In this document: in pieces, positions 39,411-49,209 of the stretch
Position numbering within the stretch: position 1 is the stretch's first letter
How the letters are laid out: each line of letters starts with the position of its first letter
Assembly: GCA_023091735.1 (NCBI GenBank)
Contig: JALKBU010000006.1
Coordinates: 89,691-153,690 of the forward strand
Reading direction: 5' to 3'
DNA: 64,000 nucleotides
Origin: Trichomonas tenax
Taxonomy: Eukaryota; Parabasalia; Trichomonadida; Trichomonadidae
The notes under the pieces: generated by a model
What the model was told of the DNA's origin: nothing
The model's database searches: none
What the model saw: the letters and a program-made list of their open reading frames with translations, nothing else
Made by a program: the position numbers and the translations under genes

Positions 39411-39878
39411 ATGACTGAAGAAGAAAATAAGAAAACTGAATTAACACCACAACAGCTTCGCGAAGCCAAAGATGCTTTTGATATTTTTGACCGCGACTCT
39501 GATGGTAAAATTAGTGAAAACGAACTTGCAACAGTTATGCGTTCATTAGGACAGAATCCATCACAGAAAGAAGTCAAAGAACTCATGTCAACACTCGATT
39601 TAGATAACAGCGGACAAATATCTTTCGAAGAATTTTGCCGGCTTTGGTACGCTCAGCTTGATGAAGTCGAAACAGAAGATGATATCATCGATGCCTTCAG
39701 AGTTTTTGATAAAGACAGTCATGGAAAGATTCAAGCTACAGAACTTACGTCCGTTTTGAAGGGACTTGGCGATCCGATGACACAAGAAGATATTGATGAT
39801 ATGATTCAACAAGCACATCCAGATAAGGATGGGCTTATCGATTACGCAGAGTTTGTTCACAGAATTATGCACTCATGA
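39411..39878 (+). CDS. Calmodulin-like EF-hand protein, 155 aa
   Basis: Four EF-hands in the calmodulin arrangement. Loop 1 (DRDSDGKISENE), loop 2 (DLDNSGQISFEE) and loop 3 (DKDSHGKIQATE) keep the calcium-coordinating positions. Loop 4 (HPDKDGLIDYAE) starts with His instead of Asp, so it may bind calcium weakly or not at all. Compared with calmodulin there is a short polar N-terminal extension and a longer central linker (YAQLDEVETEDDI). The family acts as a calcium sensor; centrin is a less likely alternative. It shares a divergent promoter region with the HEM-ankyrin gene, in which TTTACAAA-like motifs recur. Confidence 0.85.
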   Translation: MTEEENKKTELTPQQLREAKDAFDIFDRDSDGKISENELATVMRSLGQNPSQKEVKELMSTLDLDNSGQISFEEFCRLWYAQLDEVETEDDIIDAFRVFDKDSHGKIQATELTSVLKGLGDPMTQEDIDDMIQQAHPDKDGLIDYAEFVHRIMHS

Positions 39879-40178
39879 GGCTTTTGTAAAATATAAAATT
39901 ATTATTTCTATAAAATTCCATCATGCAAATATAAGAACCCGTTTAATATAGAAAACAGTAAAATGCAAAACATGGTATACTATTCTTAACAGCTGTTCCA
40001 TAACAACAACTTAAAATATTACCAACTTATGGATATTATATAAATATATTGAGCTTGAGAATAATTATATACATAAAATTGTCAATCTAAATGAGAGTCA
40101 TTATAAAAATGATCCTTGCTATAATATATTTTGGTACAAAATTGAATATTTGTCAAGTATGAAAAATTGTAGCAACAA

Positions 40179-40733
40179 TCAGAATATATCTGTATCTGTA
40201 TCGGAATCTGTACCATGATCCAACATAGATAGTGTTAAATTATGGCTAATAGTGTTATCTCCATTATCATCAAGTTTTGGACAAATAGGATGATATGGAG
40301 ATGGAAACTGGACAAATTTAAAGCTATCTTTGGATGAGATTTGATTCAGTTCGCTGATACGAGATTTTAAAACAGTTGATTCTGCTTTTGTCATATAATG
40401 CTCTGGCTTATCCCATACACGATTTGGCCAGAATGTAGGAATTCTAGGAATAGTTTTCTCTGGTTCATAATTTTCATATCTTTCTATTTCTTCATTTGAC
40501 ATTTTTATCCTTCTTTTGCTTTTATCGATAAATTTAGTCCTTGCAAACTCTATTGCTTCGAAAGGATGTGGATTCATTTCAATCACTCCATCGACAATTC
40601 GAGTTTCGAACAATTCAATACGCTTATGTTGCTCAATTATGGATAATTCGGTGAACCTATTTGATAATGGCGATGATTTTATTATTTCTTGTTCCTCTGT
40701 TGTGGGAATCTGTTTCTCATCTGGTATTTCCAT
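40179..40733 (-). CDS. Hypothetical protein, 184 aa
   Basis: Hydrophilic protein without signal peptide or membrane segment. It is rich in Glu, Ile, Lys and Pro, with PRIPTFWPNRVWDKPEHYM in the middle and an acidic end of repeated SDTDTD type. It is probably partly disordered, and I recognise no domain. ATG at 40733, with codon use like that of neighbouring genes. Confidence 0.6.
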   Translation of the reverse strand: MEIPDEKQIPTTEEQEIIKSSPLSNRFTELSIIEQHKRIELFETRIVDGVIEMNPHPFEAIEFARTKFIDKSKRRIKMSNEEIERYENYEPEKTIPRIPTFWPNRVWDKPEHYMTKAESTVLKSRISELNQISSKDSFKFVQFPSPYHPICPKLDDNGDNTISHNLTLSMLDHGTDSDTDTDIF

Positions 40734-40966
40734 TTAAAAAATGATTATTATTTATTACCAAATTATTTTATTTTTGGTTTTTCTTATTTTCTTTTTGGAT
40801 ATTATCATGTTTAAATCAATAAATTTACATTTTAATAATTTTTTACTATTTCAAGCATATAAAAATGAAGGATATTCAAATATTTTATAATTTTTGATTC
40901 AAATTTCAAATGAAAAAGGAATTCTATTAATATTTATCTCTAAATAATTACAAAATAACAATGAAA

Positions 40967-42709
40967 TTACTCAGCTTGTGGCTTTTCTTGATCTGGCGCT
41001 AAAGATCCACTCATCTCAACATTGGTATCACGCCTTCCTTCGTCAGCTGGCTGAACAATCAAGTGTCTTCCAGCAAGGTGAATGTCCTGCATAGCATCAA
41101 AAGCCGCTTGAGCTGCTTGCCTTGTTGTGAAATCAATGAAGCAGAAACCACGGTGGCCCTGTTCATTCCTCTTCTTTGTAAGTCTAATTGCTTTAATATT
41201 GCCGACGTGCTTGAAGACTTCAGCAATTTCAGACTTCTTGTTGACAGTGAATGGAAGGTTCTTAACAATAAGTGTTGTTGTCTTAATCTCGACCTTTGGC
41301 CTCCTTGAGCGTCTCTCGTCAGATCCATCGCCTTCGTTGGTTGTGACACCTGCTGGAGCCCACTGCATGTAGAGAGGTGTTTCATGTAGTGGCCAATAGT
41401 TGAGGGAGTTGAATGCCTTGCGAGCATCAGCCGGTCTTGCGTATTCAACAATAGCAACTGTGTGTGTTGGTGCTAAAACGAAGCGAACAAGAGTTCCCTT
41501 AGATGCAAGAATACCGCGGAGTTCTTCTTCTGTTGTTTCATAACGAAGATTTTTGATGATAAGAACAGTGTTGGAATTCTCTGCTGTCTTATCAGGTTTA
41601 TAGCTGTTCTGTAATGCTTCAACATCAATACCGTGCTGTGCAAAGAGTTGTTTTGTTTCTTCAACAAGCTGTGATTCAGCAATAGCAAGACGTGCCATAA
41701 CATTGTCTGATTCAGGATTGAGAACATCTGCTTTGGTAACGCCAATTCTTTCAGCAATGGCATCAGCAATTGTATTTTTATCCATAATGAGTGGATTCAT
41801 AGTTTCTGGGCGATATCTCTTCAGTCTTTCTTGCTTCTTTTCCTGGAATGTTTGATCATCATCTGGAATTAAGTCAACTTTCTTCTTTTCTGGCTCTGGT
41901 TCAGATTGAGCAAGTTGCAAGTGACGTCCTTCGAAGATAACAGATGTCATGTAAGCTTTTGTTGCGGATTCAATATCAGCGAACTTAACAAAAGCAAAAC
42001 CACGGTTTTCACCAGGTACTTCACTTGTTGGTAATGAAACCTCTTCAACGGGACCAAATTCTTCAAATCTTGCTTTAATTTCGTCGGCTGTTGATTTATA
42101 TGGAATATTTTTGACGTATAATCTTGATGTTGTGATTTTTGTTTGTTTTTCTTCTGTTTTTTCTTGTTTCTCTTCTGTAATTTCTTCCTCCTCTTGATTT
42201 TGGTTTTGTTCTTCGTCAGATGAGGAGTCTTTCTGGTTTTGATACTGCTCTTCGAATCCGAAACCATCATTCCATGTTGCACGCATTTGACGTGGCTTGT
42301 GTGCCGCGAGAAATTCTTGGAATGCAGGATCGAATTTTTCGTTTGGTTGATTTGCGTTCTCACGCTTGAATTTTTCTATCTGCTTCTCTTGTTGCTTTTC
42401 GATTTTGGCAAATTTTTTCCTCCTTGCCCATGTTTCATCGAGCTGTTTTTCACCAATCGGGATAGCAAACTCGACACTGATCTTTCTAGATAACATGTAT
42501 GTACCATCGAAGTAATTCTTTGCTTTATCTGCATCTTCGACGGATTTATATCCAAGATAAGCGATACATCTAGATTTTCCTCTTTCGTTTCTTATGACTT
42601 TGCAGTCTGTAATTTCACCAATCTTGGAGAATTCCTTAATAAGATCCTTCTCCTCTACATGTTTTGGGAGGTTTCTCACGAATAAACGTGATACTGGTTT
42701 TCCTTCCAT
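40967..42709 (-). CDS. Mrd1/RBM19-like multi-RRM protein, 580 aa
   Basis: Four RRMs are visible (numbering from the longer 603-residue frame): about 30-105 (RLFVRNLPKHVEEKDL, with SRCIAYLGY), 212-290 (RLYVKNIP, RGFAFVKF), 395-470 (VLIIKNLRYE, a degenerate RNP1) and 497-580 (LIVKNLPF, RGFCFIDF). Between the first two lies FDPAFQEFLAAHKPRQ, the linker typical of yeast Mrd1 and RBM19, which act in pre-18S rRNA processing. Those relatives have five and six RRMs, so this is a reduced version. I start at the ATG 42709 (MEGKPVSRLFV). An ATG at 42778 adds 23 residues but lies inside the TGACATGT-rich divergent promoter. Confidence 0.8.
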   Translation of the reverse strand: MEGKPVSRLFVRNLPKHVEEKDLIKEFSKIGEITDCKVIRNERGKSRCIAYLGYKSVEDADKAKNYFDGTYMLSRKISVEFAIPIGEKQLDETWARRKKFAKIEKQQEKQIEKFKRENANQPNEKFDPAFQEFLAAHKPRQMRATWNDGFGFEEQYQNQKDSSSDEEQNQNQEEEEITEEKQEKTEEKQTKITTSRLYVKNIPYKSTADEIKARFEEFGPVEEVSLPTSEVPGENRGFAFVKFADIESATKAYMTSVIFEGRHLQLAQSEPEPEKKKVDLIPDDDQTFQEKKQERLKRYRPETMNPLIMDKNTIADAIAERIGVTKADVLNPESDNVMARLAIAESQLVEETKQLFAQHGIDVEALQNSYKPDKTAENSNTVLIIKNLRYETTEEELRGILASKGTLVRFVLAPTHTVAIVEYARPADARKAFNSLNYWPLHETPLYMQWAPAGVTTNEGDGSDERRSRRPKVEIKTTTLIVKNLPFTVNKKSEIAEVFKHVGNIKAIRLTKKRNEQGHRGFCFIDFTTRQAAQAAFDAMQDIHLAGRHLIVQPADEGRRDTNVEMSGSLAPDQEKPQAE

Positions 42710-42822
42710 TCTGGACGATAAAAATTTTTTGTCTTCGAAGATTTTAGTGATTTTTGACATGTAAAATAATACTGACATGTAAGAAATATTATGTCATGTA
42801 ATTAACAAAAGTGCCAATTTTT
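42710..42822. promoter_or_regulatory. Divergent promoter with repeated TGACATGT motifs
   Basis: The spacer between the Mrd1-like and ATG13-like genes. TTGACATGTA (42753 on), CTGACATGTA (42772 on) and ATGTCATGTAA (about 42791) lie within 50 bases. The same core recurs elsewhere in the window's intergenic DNA, suggesting a shared protein-binding site. Confidence 0.4.
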
Positions 42823-43716
42823 ATGGATTTAGAAAAGCAATTCATTGCACTCAATCATGTATTGATATGCAACGCTGTTTTGTGTATCTACAAATCTCGA
42901 TGTCCTTCTCAGATACATGATATTATGGATGATAAACAAGAATGGAATGAATTAAAACTTCCTAAAGTTCAATCAATCATTAGAAAAGTTTCATCAAAAT
43001 ATTCGCATGGTTGGATTCGTATTGATGTTATTCTTGACAATCCTGATGAAATAATTGAAAGATGGTACATAATCAACACTCCAAGTCCTTTAAAATCCAG
43101 TCCTCCACCAACAGAAGAAAATAAGTATTTAATCTATCACAAAATTCAAGCCGAATTACGTTCACTATTTTCGATTTTAAACGTCTTACCAGCGAAGGTT
43201 GTTGATTTAACTCTAAGTAGATTTTCAGAAAGATCGCGAAATATTTCATTGGTTTTAACACCGTTATCAGATTTTCCTGTTGATGAACCAAAAGTTCAAT
43301 CTCCGATGACAATAAATCTTCCAGAGCTGAGCACGCCATTTGGATCGATTCTCATAAGATGCGAGTACATAAATAAACCAGAATTTCTGATTCCAAATCT
43401 CAGAACTCCATTATCAGCAAGTGAAAGTTTTTCGTCACAAATTGTTTCACCAAGAATAGTTCCTGAGAAATCGCGTGACTTCCTAAACGATAGTTGTGCT
43501 CATTTGGATAAAATTAAGAGTGATGTTAGTATGTCACATGAAGATTTGCAAACTCCACTGAATCAAACACCTGTTGACATAGAAGAGTTTGCAAAAATCG
43601 TTGAAGAAACGACTTTTGAGGACAAAGCTGATGATATTTCTTCTCTTCAAAATCGATATAAACTCATTTGTACTGATATTAACTCAATTCTCTCAGAATG
43701 GAGTCTCTCAGGATGA
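42823..43716 (+). CDS. ATG13-like HORMA domain protein, 297 aa
   Basis: Residues 1 to about 190 match the N-terminal HORMA domain of autophagy protein ATG13. ERWYIINTPSPLKSSPPP is followed by a helix and LFSILNVLPAKVVDL (compare the RSLY...LLPAYKL block), then a strand FGSILIRCEYI (compare TPVGTLTLSVEY). The remainder is a disordered Ser/Pro/Glu-rich tail, as in ATG13, where it docks ATG1 and ATG17. The tail is short here (about 105 residues). ATG13 controls initiation of autophagosome formation by the ATG1/ULK kinase complex. A GTG at 42811 extends the frame by four codons; the ATG at 42823 is taken as the start. Confidence 0.72.
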   Translation: MDLEKQFIALNHVLICNAVLCIYKSRCPSQIHDIMDDKQEWNELKLPKVQSIIRKVSSKYSHGWIRIDVILDNPDEIIERWYIINTPSPLKSSPPPTEENKYLIYHKIQAELRSLFSILNVLPAKVVDLTLSRFSERSRNISLVLTPLSDFPVDEPKVQSPMTINLPELSTPFGSILIRCEYINKPEFLIPNLRTPLSASESFSSQIVSPRIVPEKSRDFLNDSCAHLDKIKSDVSMSHEDLQTPLNQTPVDIEEFAKIVEETTFEDKADDISSLQNRYKLICTDINSILSEWSLSG

Positions 43717-43906
43717 TTTATCATTCAGTACTCACAATTTATATGTTTGTTTAAATAATCATTTTCTATTTCATCAATTTTTTCATATATTTATTGCGGT
43801 TTTCCTTCCAAACTTTGGCAATAGATTATGATCGAGTACTATGATCTATATCTATGAGTTAGAAACCTAGACAATTTAGCTCTCAATTCTTCAAGGGTTA
43901 AAAAAC

Positions 43907-44584
43907 ATGGAAGCAGTTATTTTTGATTTTAATGGTACACTGTTCTGGGATACAGAGAAACACGTGTACGCATGGAAATTGCTCTCAGAAAAGCTTCGTG
44001 GCTATCCATTTACACATGAAGAAGACCTTTTATTGACAGGAAGAACAAATTATCAATTGTTAGAGTATATTTATGGTCACCCTATCGATCAAGAGGAAGC
44101 AAATCGCATTGCATTAGATAAAGAAGCGTTCTATCGCGATCTAGTTAGAAAAGATAAAGAAAATTCACACCTTGCACCAGGAGCACCAGAATTACTTTCA
44201 TATTTACGTGACAACAAAGTTCCAATTACCGTTGCTACTTCATCTGAAGTAACAAATGTAAACTTCTTTATCGAGTTTTTCAATTTGAAGCAATATTTCG
44301 ATACAAGTAAGTTCACATTCGACGAAGGAAATTTCTCTGGAAAACCAGCACCAGACATTTATATTCTTGCTGCTAAAAAGATTGGAGTTGATCCTTCCAA
44401 ATGCATTGTGTTTGAAGACACAGCATCTGGCATTAAATCAGCACATGCAGCTGGAATTGGTCAGATTTACGCAATTGTTACTGACGTTACAAGAGATAAA
44501 TTGAAAGATCTTCCAGGAGTAACAGGAGTCATCGAAGACTTCAACCAGTTTGATCGCAGCGTTTTAAAGGTAAACCAAAAATAG
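43907..44584 (+). CDS. HAD-superfamily phosphatase / beta-phosphoglucomutase-like hydrolase, 225 aa
   Basis: A compact HAD enzyme with a helical cap. Motif I reads DFNGT: the nucleophile Asp7 is kept but the second Asp, the usual acid/base, is Asn9. Motif II is VATSSE, motif III is the Lys in GKPAPDIYILAAK and motif IV is the acidic FEDTASG. These fit the phosphatase and beta-phosphoglucomutase subfamily that acts on sugar phosphates or similar small substrates. The DFNGT variant occurs in some bacterial relatives, which makes lateral acquisition possible but unproven. Substrate unknown. The ATG at 43907 starts the frame. Confidence 0.85.
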   Translation: MEAVIFDFNGTLFWDTEKHVYAWKLLSEKLRGYPFTHEEDLLLTGRTNYQLLEYIYGHPIDQEEANRIALDKEAFYRDLVRKDKENSHLAPGAPELLSYLRDNKVPITVATSSEVTNVNFFIEFFNLKQYFDTSKFTFDEGNFSGKPAPDIYILAAKKIGVDPSKCIVFEDTASGIKSAHAAGIGQIYAIVTDVTRDKLKDLPGVTGVIEDFNQFDRSVLKVNQK

Positions 44585-44763
44585 ACTATTTTTAACTAAT
44601 TGGTGATATATTTAATTTTCAATATATTTAATAAACTTAATATACTTAAATGGATATAGAGTAATCATGAACGGTTGCCATGGTGTAGAAGCTCCAAGCC
44701 CAAAAACGATTCAAAAAAAATTTGACGCTTTACATGTTATATTTCAGTGTAAAGCAAAATTAA

Positions 44764-46581
44764 ATGTTGATAATTTTCTTTATCTTCACAACTATCTTAT
44801 TTGGATCATCAGTTGTGCTTCTCGTCAAACAGAGGATGCTTCAACTTCTGACACATCTAACCCTTGGATGGCTGATTGGAGCGATGTTAACAGGTTTCAT
44901 AACTTTTATCAGGGCTTATTTTGCAGCAATCACTGTGGAATTTGTCTACATCCTGATAATATTACATATTTTTACTGTTGTAGTTGTTTTACTTGTTATC
45001 AAGTTTTTATACAAAGAAAAATTCTTTGATCGTATGAAAATCAAGTTAGAGCAGTCACAATGGCTTCAAATAACAGTTGCTGTCATTCTCATATACGCAA
45101 TTTACTCAAACTTCAAGTTTTTCAATTATTTCCCTACTTACATCCCCGCCTCTTCAAGATATGACATAGAAATGGATCATACGATGATGACTAGCTTCGT
45201 CTCAGGCGTAAACGGAAAGAGAGAAAGCTTCTTTCATCTTAAAGATCCGATGAAAGTTAACGGAACTTACTTCGGATCATTTTTGGCTCACTCTTATACA
45301 GCTTGCTTACTCACTACGAGGCAGCAGTTCCATGACATTTCAATTATAGTCTCTTTCTTCAACATTCTGACCTCAGTAGTTGCACTCTTCCAATTCAGCA
45401 GCCATTACCACATATTTCAGACGTTTTCAGTTCTCGTCATACTGTTGAATGGTGGCTGGGCGTTTTTAAGACAATTTACTGTTAGATCTGATCAAGTCGA
45501 TTTAATTCACACCGTTGGAAGAGAATATCACGTTCCAATGTATCAGATTTTCTTCCAATTCTTAGTAGGTTCGAAATCTTTTTCATTTGCCTTCCCAATT
45601 TCGATTTATGCTTTAGGTTTATTATTTAACTCAAAGCCATCTACAGAACAGTTCCAGAATTATATTCTTGCTGGAATTTTGATCGCTTTATGCCCAAGTT
45701 TCATGGCAGCAATTTGCTTGGGTATTATCTCGGTTTGCCAACTCTACGCAGTGTTCTTCACTGCTCCATTCCTGATTGCCCTCGTATGGAAGTGGTATAA
45801 CTCAATGATTATCGCTTATCCAGTTTGGAGAGAATATCAAATGAATGGTATTTTCTTTGCACAAATCTGTTCGTGGCTTGATGCCTTCGGTCCATTCTTC
45901 TTCATTATCATTCTTTCCCCTGTTGTTTTATTCAATGCAGAATATTTCCACAAGTTGGTTTCCGCTTTATGCGCTTTGTGCTTCCTTTCATTCTTCAGGA
46001 GCGGTTATTATATCTACGAAAACGCTTTTGCAGCTGCTGCAACAGTTTTGCCAATTCTCGTCAATCTCTCCTTCCATGCATTCCAGACATACTTGAGAAC
46101 TAGCAAAGGAAAGTCTCGAGGCTTTTTAATCTCTTTTTTCGTTCTCATTATCGCAACATCAATTTATGGTGGTCATAAATCAAACATTATAAATCTCAAC
46201 AGAGTGACAACAGGTTTGGATAAAGATGGTGCTAAGGTTGCACAATGGGTTGTCAACCATGTTCCAATGAATGAGACAGTATTCATGGTTCAGATGCCAT
46301 TCAACCCAGTTTCGTTCTGTGCAGGTAGAAATATTTATTCTTCAATGCCAAACGATCTCTGGATTAGGGGTGAAAACTATGCAGGTGTTACAGCACCACT
46401 CAGAATGATTGATACAGTCGGAGGAGCTCCACAACTTATGAGGATTCTCAAGTTGAAATACATGATAGAGTATGCTCCAGTTCCTCTTGTATCGAGGAAT
46501 AAGGAGTTGTTTGAGCAATTTATGATTCTTGAGGGCGACGAGAAATGGAAATTATTGAAGTTAATTAATCCAGATAATTAG
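44764..46581 (+). CDS. Large polytopic membrane protein, possibly GT-C-like, 605 aa
   Basis: About 11-12 hydrophobic helices are interrupted by a lumenal-type loop around residues 125-165 (SSRYDIEMDHTMMTSFVSGVNGKRESFF). A soluble C-terminal part of about 120 residues follows, with DGAKVAQWVVNHVPMNETVFMV. This layout, with an acidic first loop and a globular C-terminus, recalls GT-C glycosyltransferases that use lipid-linked sugars in the ER. No diagnostic motif is clear, so the assignment is tentative. An earlier ATG at 44667 opens a different, 120-codon frame that overlaps this one. The codon just before 44764 is a stop, so the present start is the earliest possible in this frame. Confidence 0.6.
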   Translation: MLIIFFIFTTILFGSSVVLLVKQRMLQLLTHLTLGWLIGAMLTGFITFIRAYFAAITVEFVYILIILHIFTVVVVLLVIKFLYKEKFFDRMKIKLEQSQWLQITVAVILIYAIYSNFKFFNYFPTYIPASSRYDIEMDHTMMTSFVSGVNGKRESFFHLKDPMKVNGTYFGSFLAHSYTACLLTTRQQFHDISIIVSFFNILTSVVALFQFSSHYHIFQTFSVLVILLNGGWAFLRQFTVRSDQVDLIHTVGREYHVPMYQIFFQFLVGSKSFSFAFPISIYALGLLFNSKPSTEQFQNYILAGILIALCPSFMAAICLGIISVCQLYAVFFTAPFLIALVWKWYNSMIIAYPVWREYQMNGIFFAQICSWLDAFGPFFFIIILSPVVLFNAEYFHKLVSALCALCFLSFFRSGYYIYENAFAAAATVLPILVNLSFHAFQTYLRTSKGKSRGFLISFFVLIIATSIYGGHKSNIINLNRVTTGLDKDGAKVAQWVVNHVPMNETVFMVQMPFNPVSFCAGRNIYSSMPNDLWIRGENYAGVTAPLRMIDTVGGAPQLMRILKLKYMIEYAPVPLVSRNKELFEQFMILEGDEKWKLLKLINPDN

Positions 46582-47630
46582 ATATTTCATGTTTAAATCA
46601 AAAATAGAAATAAAATCGTTAATAGTTCTAAATAGTTTCAAAACTTTGATACTTTAAAATTATTTCTTTGATATCTGATGTTATACAATCTGATAATATG
46701 CGCCATGTCAATGCTTTACGGCAGACTTAATTCATGGGATATGAATCCAAGTATTGAAAGTGTTTGAAGTCATTTATCTATGAACGATTTTTTAAAAATT
46801 AACATTAATATGTCAAGTAAACGATGAAAATGACATGTAAATAAATAATCACAGTTTTCCTGATTGGGACCTAAAGGATTTAGCAGAAGATATTTTCCGT
46901 TCACATGCAGAATTCATAATCTGCCACTTTTATTTTTGCAGAAAGTTGGTCACTAAGAAAATTTTTGATCAACCATATCTTATCATATAAGCTGAGTGAG
47001 ATGCAAGCAACATGAATTTTTTTATAAAACAACAACTGATTGTCACTGATATGTACCACGTAGACCAATAATTTTGAAGAAATTAGAAATTTGTGAATTG
47101 TAAAAGTTTCTCAATTTTTAAAATTATCCATTGTATAGGCAGATGCATATGTATCAAAATTTAAACTATCAAATAATTGGGAAAAATTCAATGAATATTT
47201 ATGTCTTTGTTGAAATTACGGTAATTTTAGTATCTTTAAACAGTAGAAGGAAGTGATCATTGAGAAGAATATTACAGAGAACTCATTGAAAAATTGAAAT
47301 AAACTGTACAGAGGGTTGAAAATGAACTGGGGCTCTCAATTTCATCAGGAGGGGTTTACAAAGTTAAAAATATTTTCGAATAATATTAATATATATCCAA
47401 TATCGTGTCAATTTTATCAAATCATTAGAAAATTGACCCCCTCCTTTTCATTTCAACCCTCTGTAAGAGAGTGCATTAAGAAATTTTTTTTGAGAGATCA
47501 AGACAAAAAGGTCGAAATTGAGTCATCTACCTTTCTAGAAAAGCGATAAGTTTACATGTCAAAAATGTCATGTAAACAATAAAAATTTGATAAGTAAAAT
47601 CATTTATTTCAATTTATAAGTAAGTTTAAT
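46582..47630. other. Gene-poor spacer with a small inverted repeat
   Basis: AT-rich. TACAGAGGGTTGAAA at about 47307 and its complement near 47450-47465 form an inverted repeat of about 19 bp with a centre of about 120 bases. A palindromic pair GTTTACATG/CATGTAAAC lies at 47550-47577. I see no credible coding frame. Confidence 0.45.
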
Positions 47631-47927
47631 TTACTTCATTTTTTCCTTCCACATTTCTACTACCTCATCTGGAGCATGTGTGGAAATAAATTCTGTAATT
47701 TCCTTCATGATTTGTATCTCAACATCCGTTGGTAAATGAAGATCAATAATAGTCTTCATCATAACATCGCTTATTTTATAAACAATGTTAATAGTTTCTT
47801 TTAGTTTTTCTAATCCTAGCATAATTGAACTAGGATTAAAGGCTAATGATCTTAACTTTTGTTCAATTTGAAAGCTAGCAGAGATAGATGATTCATTGAT
47901 AAAGATCTCTGCTGAGAATTGAGGCAA
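47631..47927 (-). other. Open frame without ATG in a repeat region, likely a gene remnant
   Basis: A 98-codon frame that begins with TTG; its first ATG is at 47822 and would leave 63 residues. The part beginning MLGLEKLKETINIVYK is helical and ends EVVEMWKEKMK. A hairpin (TAATCCTAG/CTAGGATTA, 47811-47838) lies inside it. Just upstream, two imperfect copies of a roughly 40-bp unit (GATCTCTGCTGAGAATTGAGG and GATTTCTGCTAAGAATGG, about 47906-47985) are present. I do not recognise the protein. Confidence 0.3.
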
Positions 47928-48564
47928 TTGATTGATTGCTGAAGATTTCTGCTAAGAATGGCAGTAATTGATTGAGTGGCTATATTATCTGTTGATTGTA
48001 GAGGTCATTGATTTATTAATGCTTGATCTCTCCTGGTTTTTAAAAGCTGTTCGTTTACTACATTAAGTATGGCCAATCTGATACTTTACAAATGTCAGTT
48101 TTTCTAGAAAGGGGGAGGCCTCGATCGAAATTTTGCGATTTTAAGCTGAGAATTGCTATCAGTATGACCTACAAATGCATAAGAAATATCAAAAATCTGA
48201 AAATAAGAGACAAAATGCAAATTTAGATTTAAAGTCAAAAGAATACTAAAGTATAATGTTTAGTCGACACAAATTACAAATTAAACGCGAACGAAGTCAA
48301 AAGGATTGAGACATAATTTCTGGGATATCCATGATTCCTGGGAATCGTGAAATGGGCCAACCGTAGGTGTTTGGTTGGTTCCAAACGTAGATAGATTCTA
48401 CTGGAATAATATCGGGAATTATTGTAAAATCGATTTTATTCTGGAAATTCAAAATTCTGCTATGTTGTTGCAGATTGCGAATGAATTCTGGTGTCGTTAG
48501 TTCTTTTGAGGATATCAAGGATCCTCTCTGAAAGTTATAATTATTTGGCTCCACTTTTTTTCTT

Positions 48565-49209
48565 GTTGACCTTTTTGAGTTTTGCGATTTTTAACGAGTA
48601 AAGCCCCTTCCTGGACGAATCTGATGAAACAATTACGTGCTTTTTGTGGGTGCTGATTCTAGTGGTGCAATCTATTTCATGATCTTAGCAAGGTATTACT
48701 TAATCATGATAAGATTACAAACAGAAACCCATTACAAATCATTAATGGGCTTCTGTTATGAATCTCTTTGATGATTATAACAAATACATCTCACTATTAT
48801 AGCATTTGCTCGCTTATTTTTGCTAGAGTTCCCCTAGAAAAATCAAAAAATAGAAAAGAAAAAATATGCTACGCGCAGGAGTCAAACGGCATTCCTTTGC
48901 CCACACATCGAGCATACATAAAGTTATGCTACCTCAAGTTCACACAAAATTTGCTCATTGGTAACATTACATATCAAATTTTCGACTTTACATGACAAAT
49001 ATCCGATAATAAGTGTCAAAAATGGTGACTTTCGTTATTTTACATGTCAAAATTCGCTGAAATCTTATGAAGGCATGGAGATCCTCAAGTTAAATAGACA
49101 AACAAATGCTATTCACATACTCAGCACCCTGAAAAGCACGTAAATGTCTTCTCAGTTTGGCTTGATAGGGAGTTTACTCGTTAAAAATCGCAAAACTCAA
49201 AAAGTCAAC
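48565..49209. repeat. MITE-like element with 37-38-bp terminal inverted repeats
   Basis: Bases 48565-48602 (starting GTTGACCTTTTTGAG, ending AACGAGTAAA) and the reverse complement of 49173-49209 are the same except for one extra C on the left. The similarity continues outward over another 10-15 bases (T-rich then CT). The 570-base centre contains only short ORFs, none convincing. A compact unit with terminal inverted repeats and no transposase is typical of a non-autonomous DNA transposon. I could not define a target-site duplication. Confidence 0.75.

Noticed and set aside
48866..48940. tRNA-like sequence on the minus strand (A-box-like GTAGCATAAC, B-box-like CGTTTGACTCC)
   Set aside because: Acceptor and T stems do not pair, and the B box has two mismatches; at best a degenerate tRNA-derived relic.
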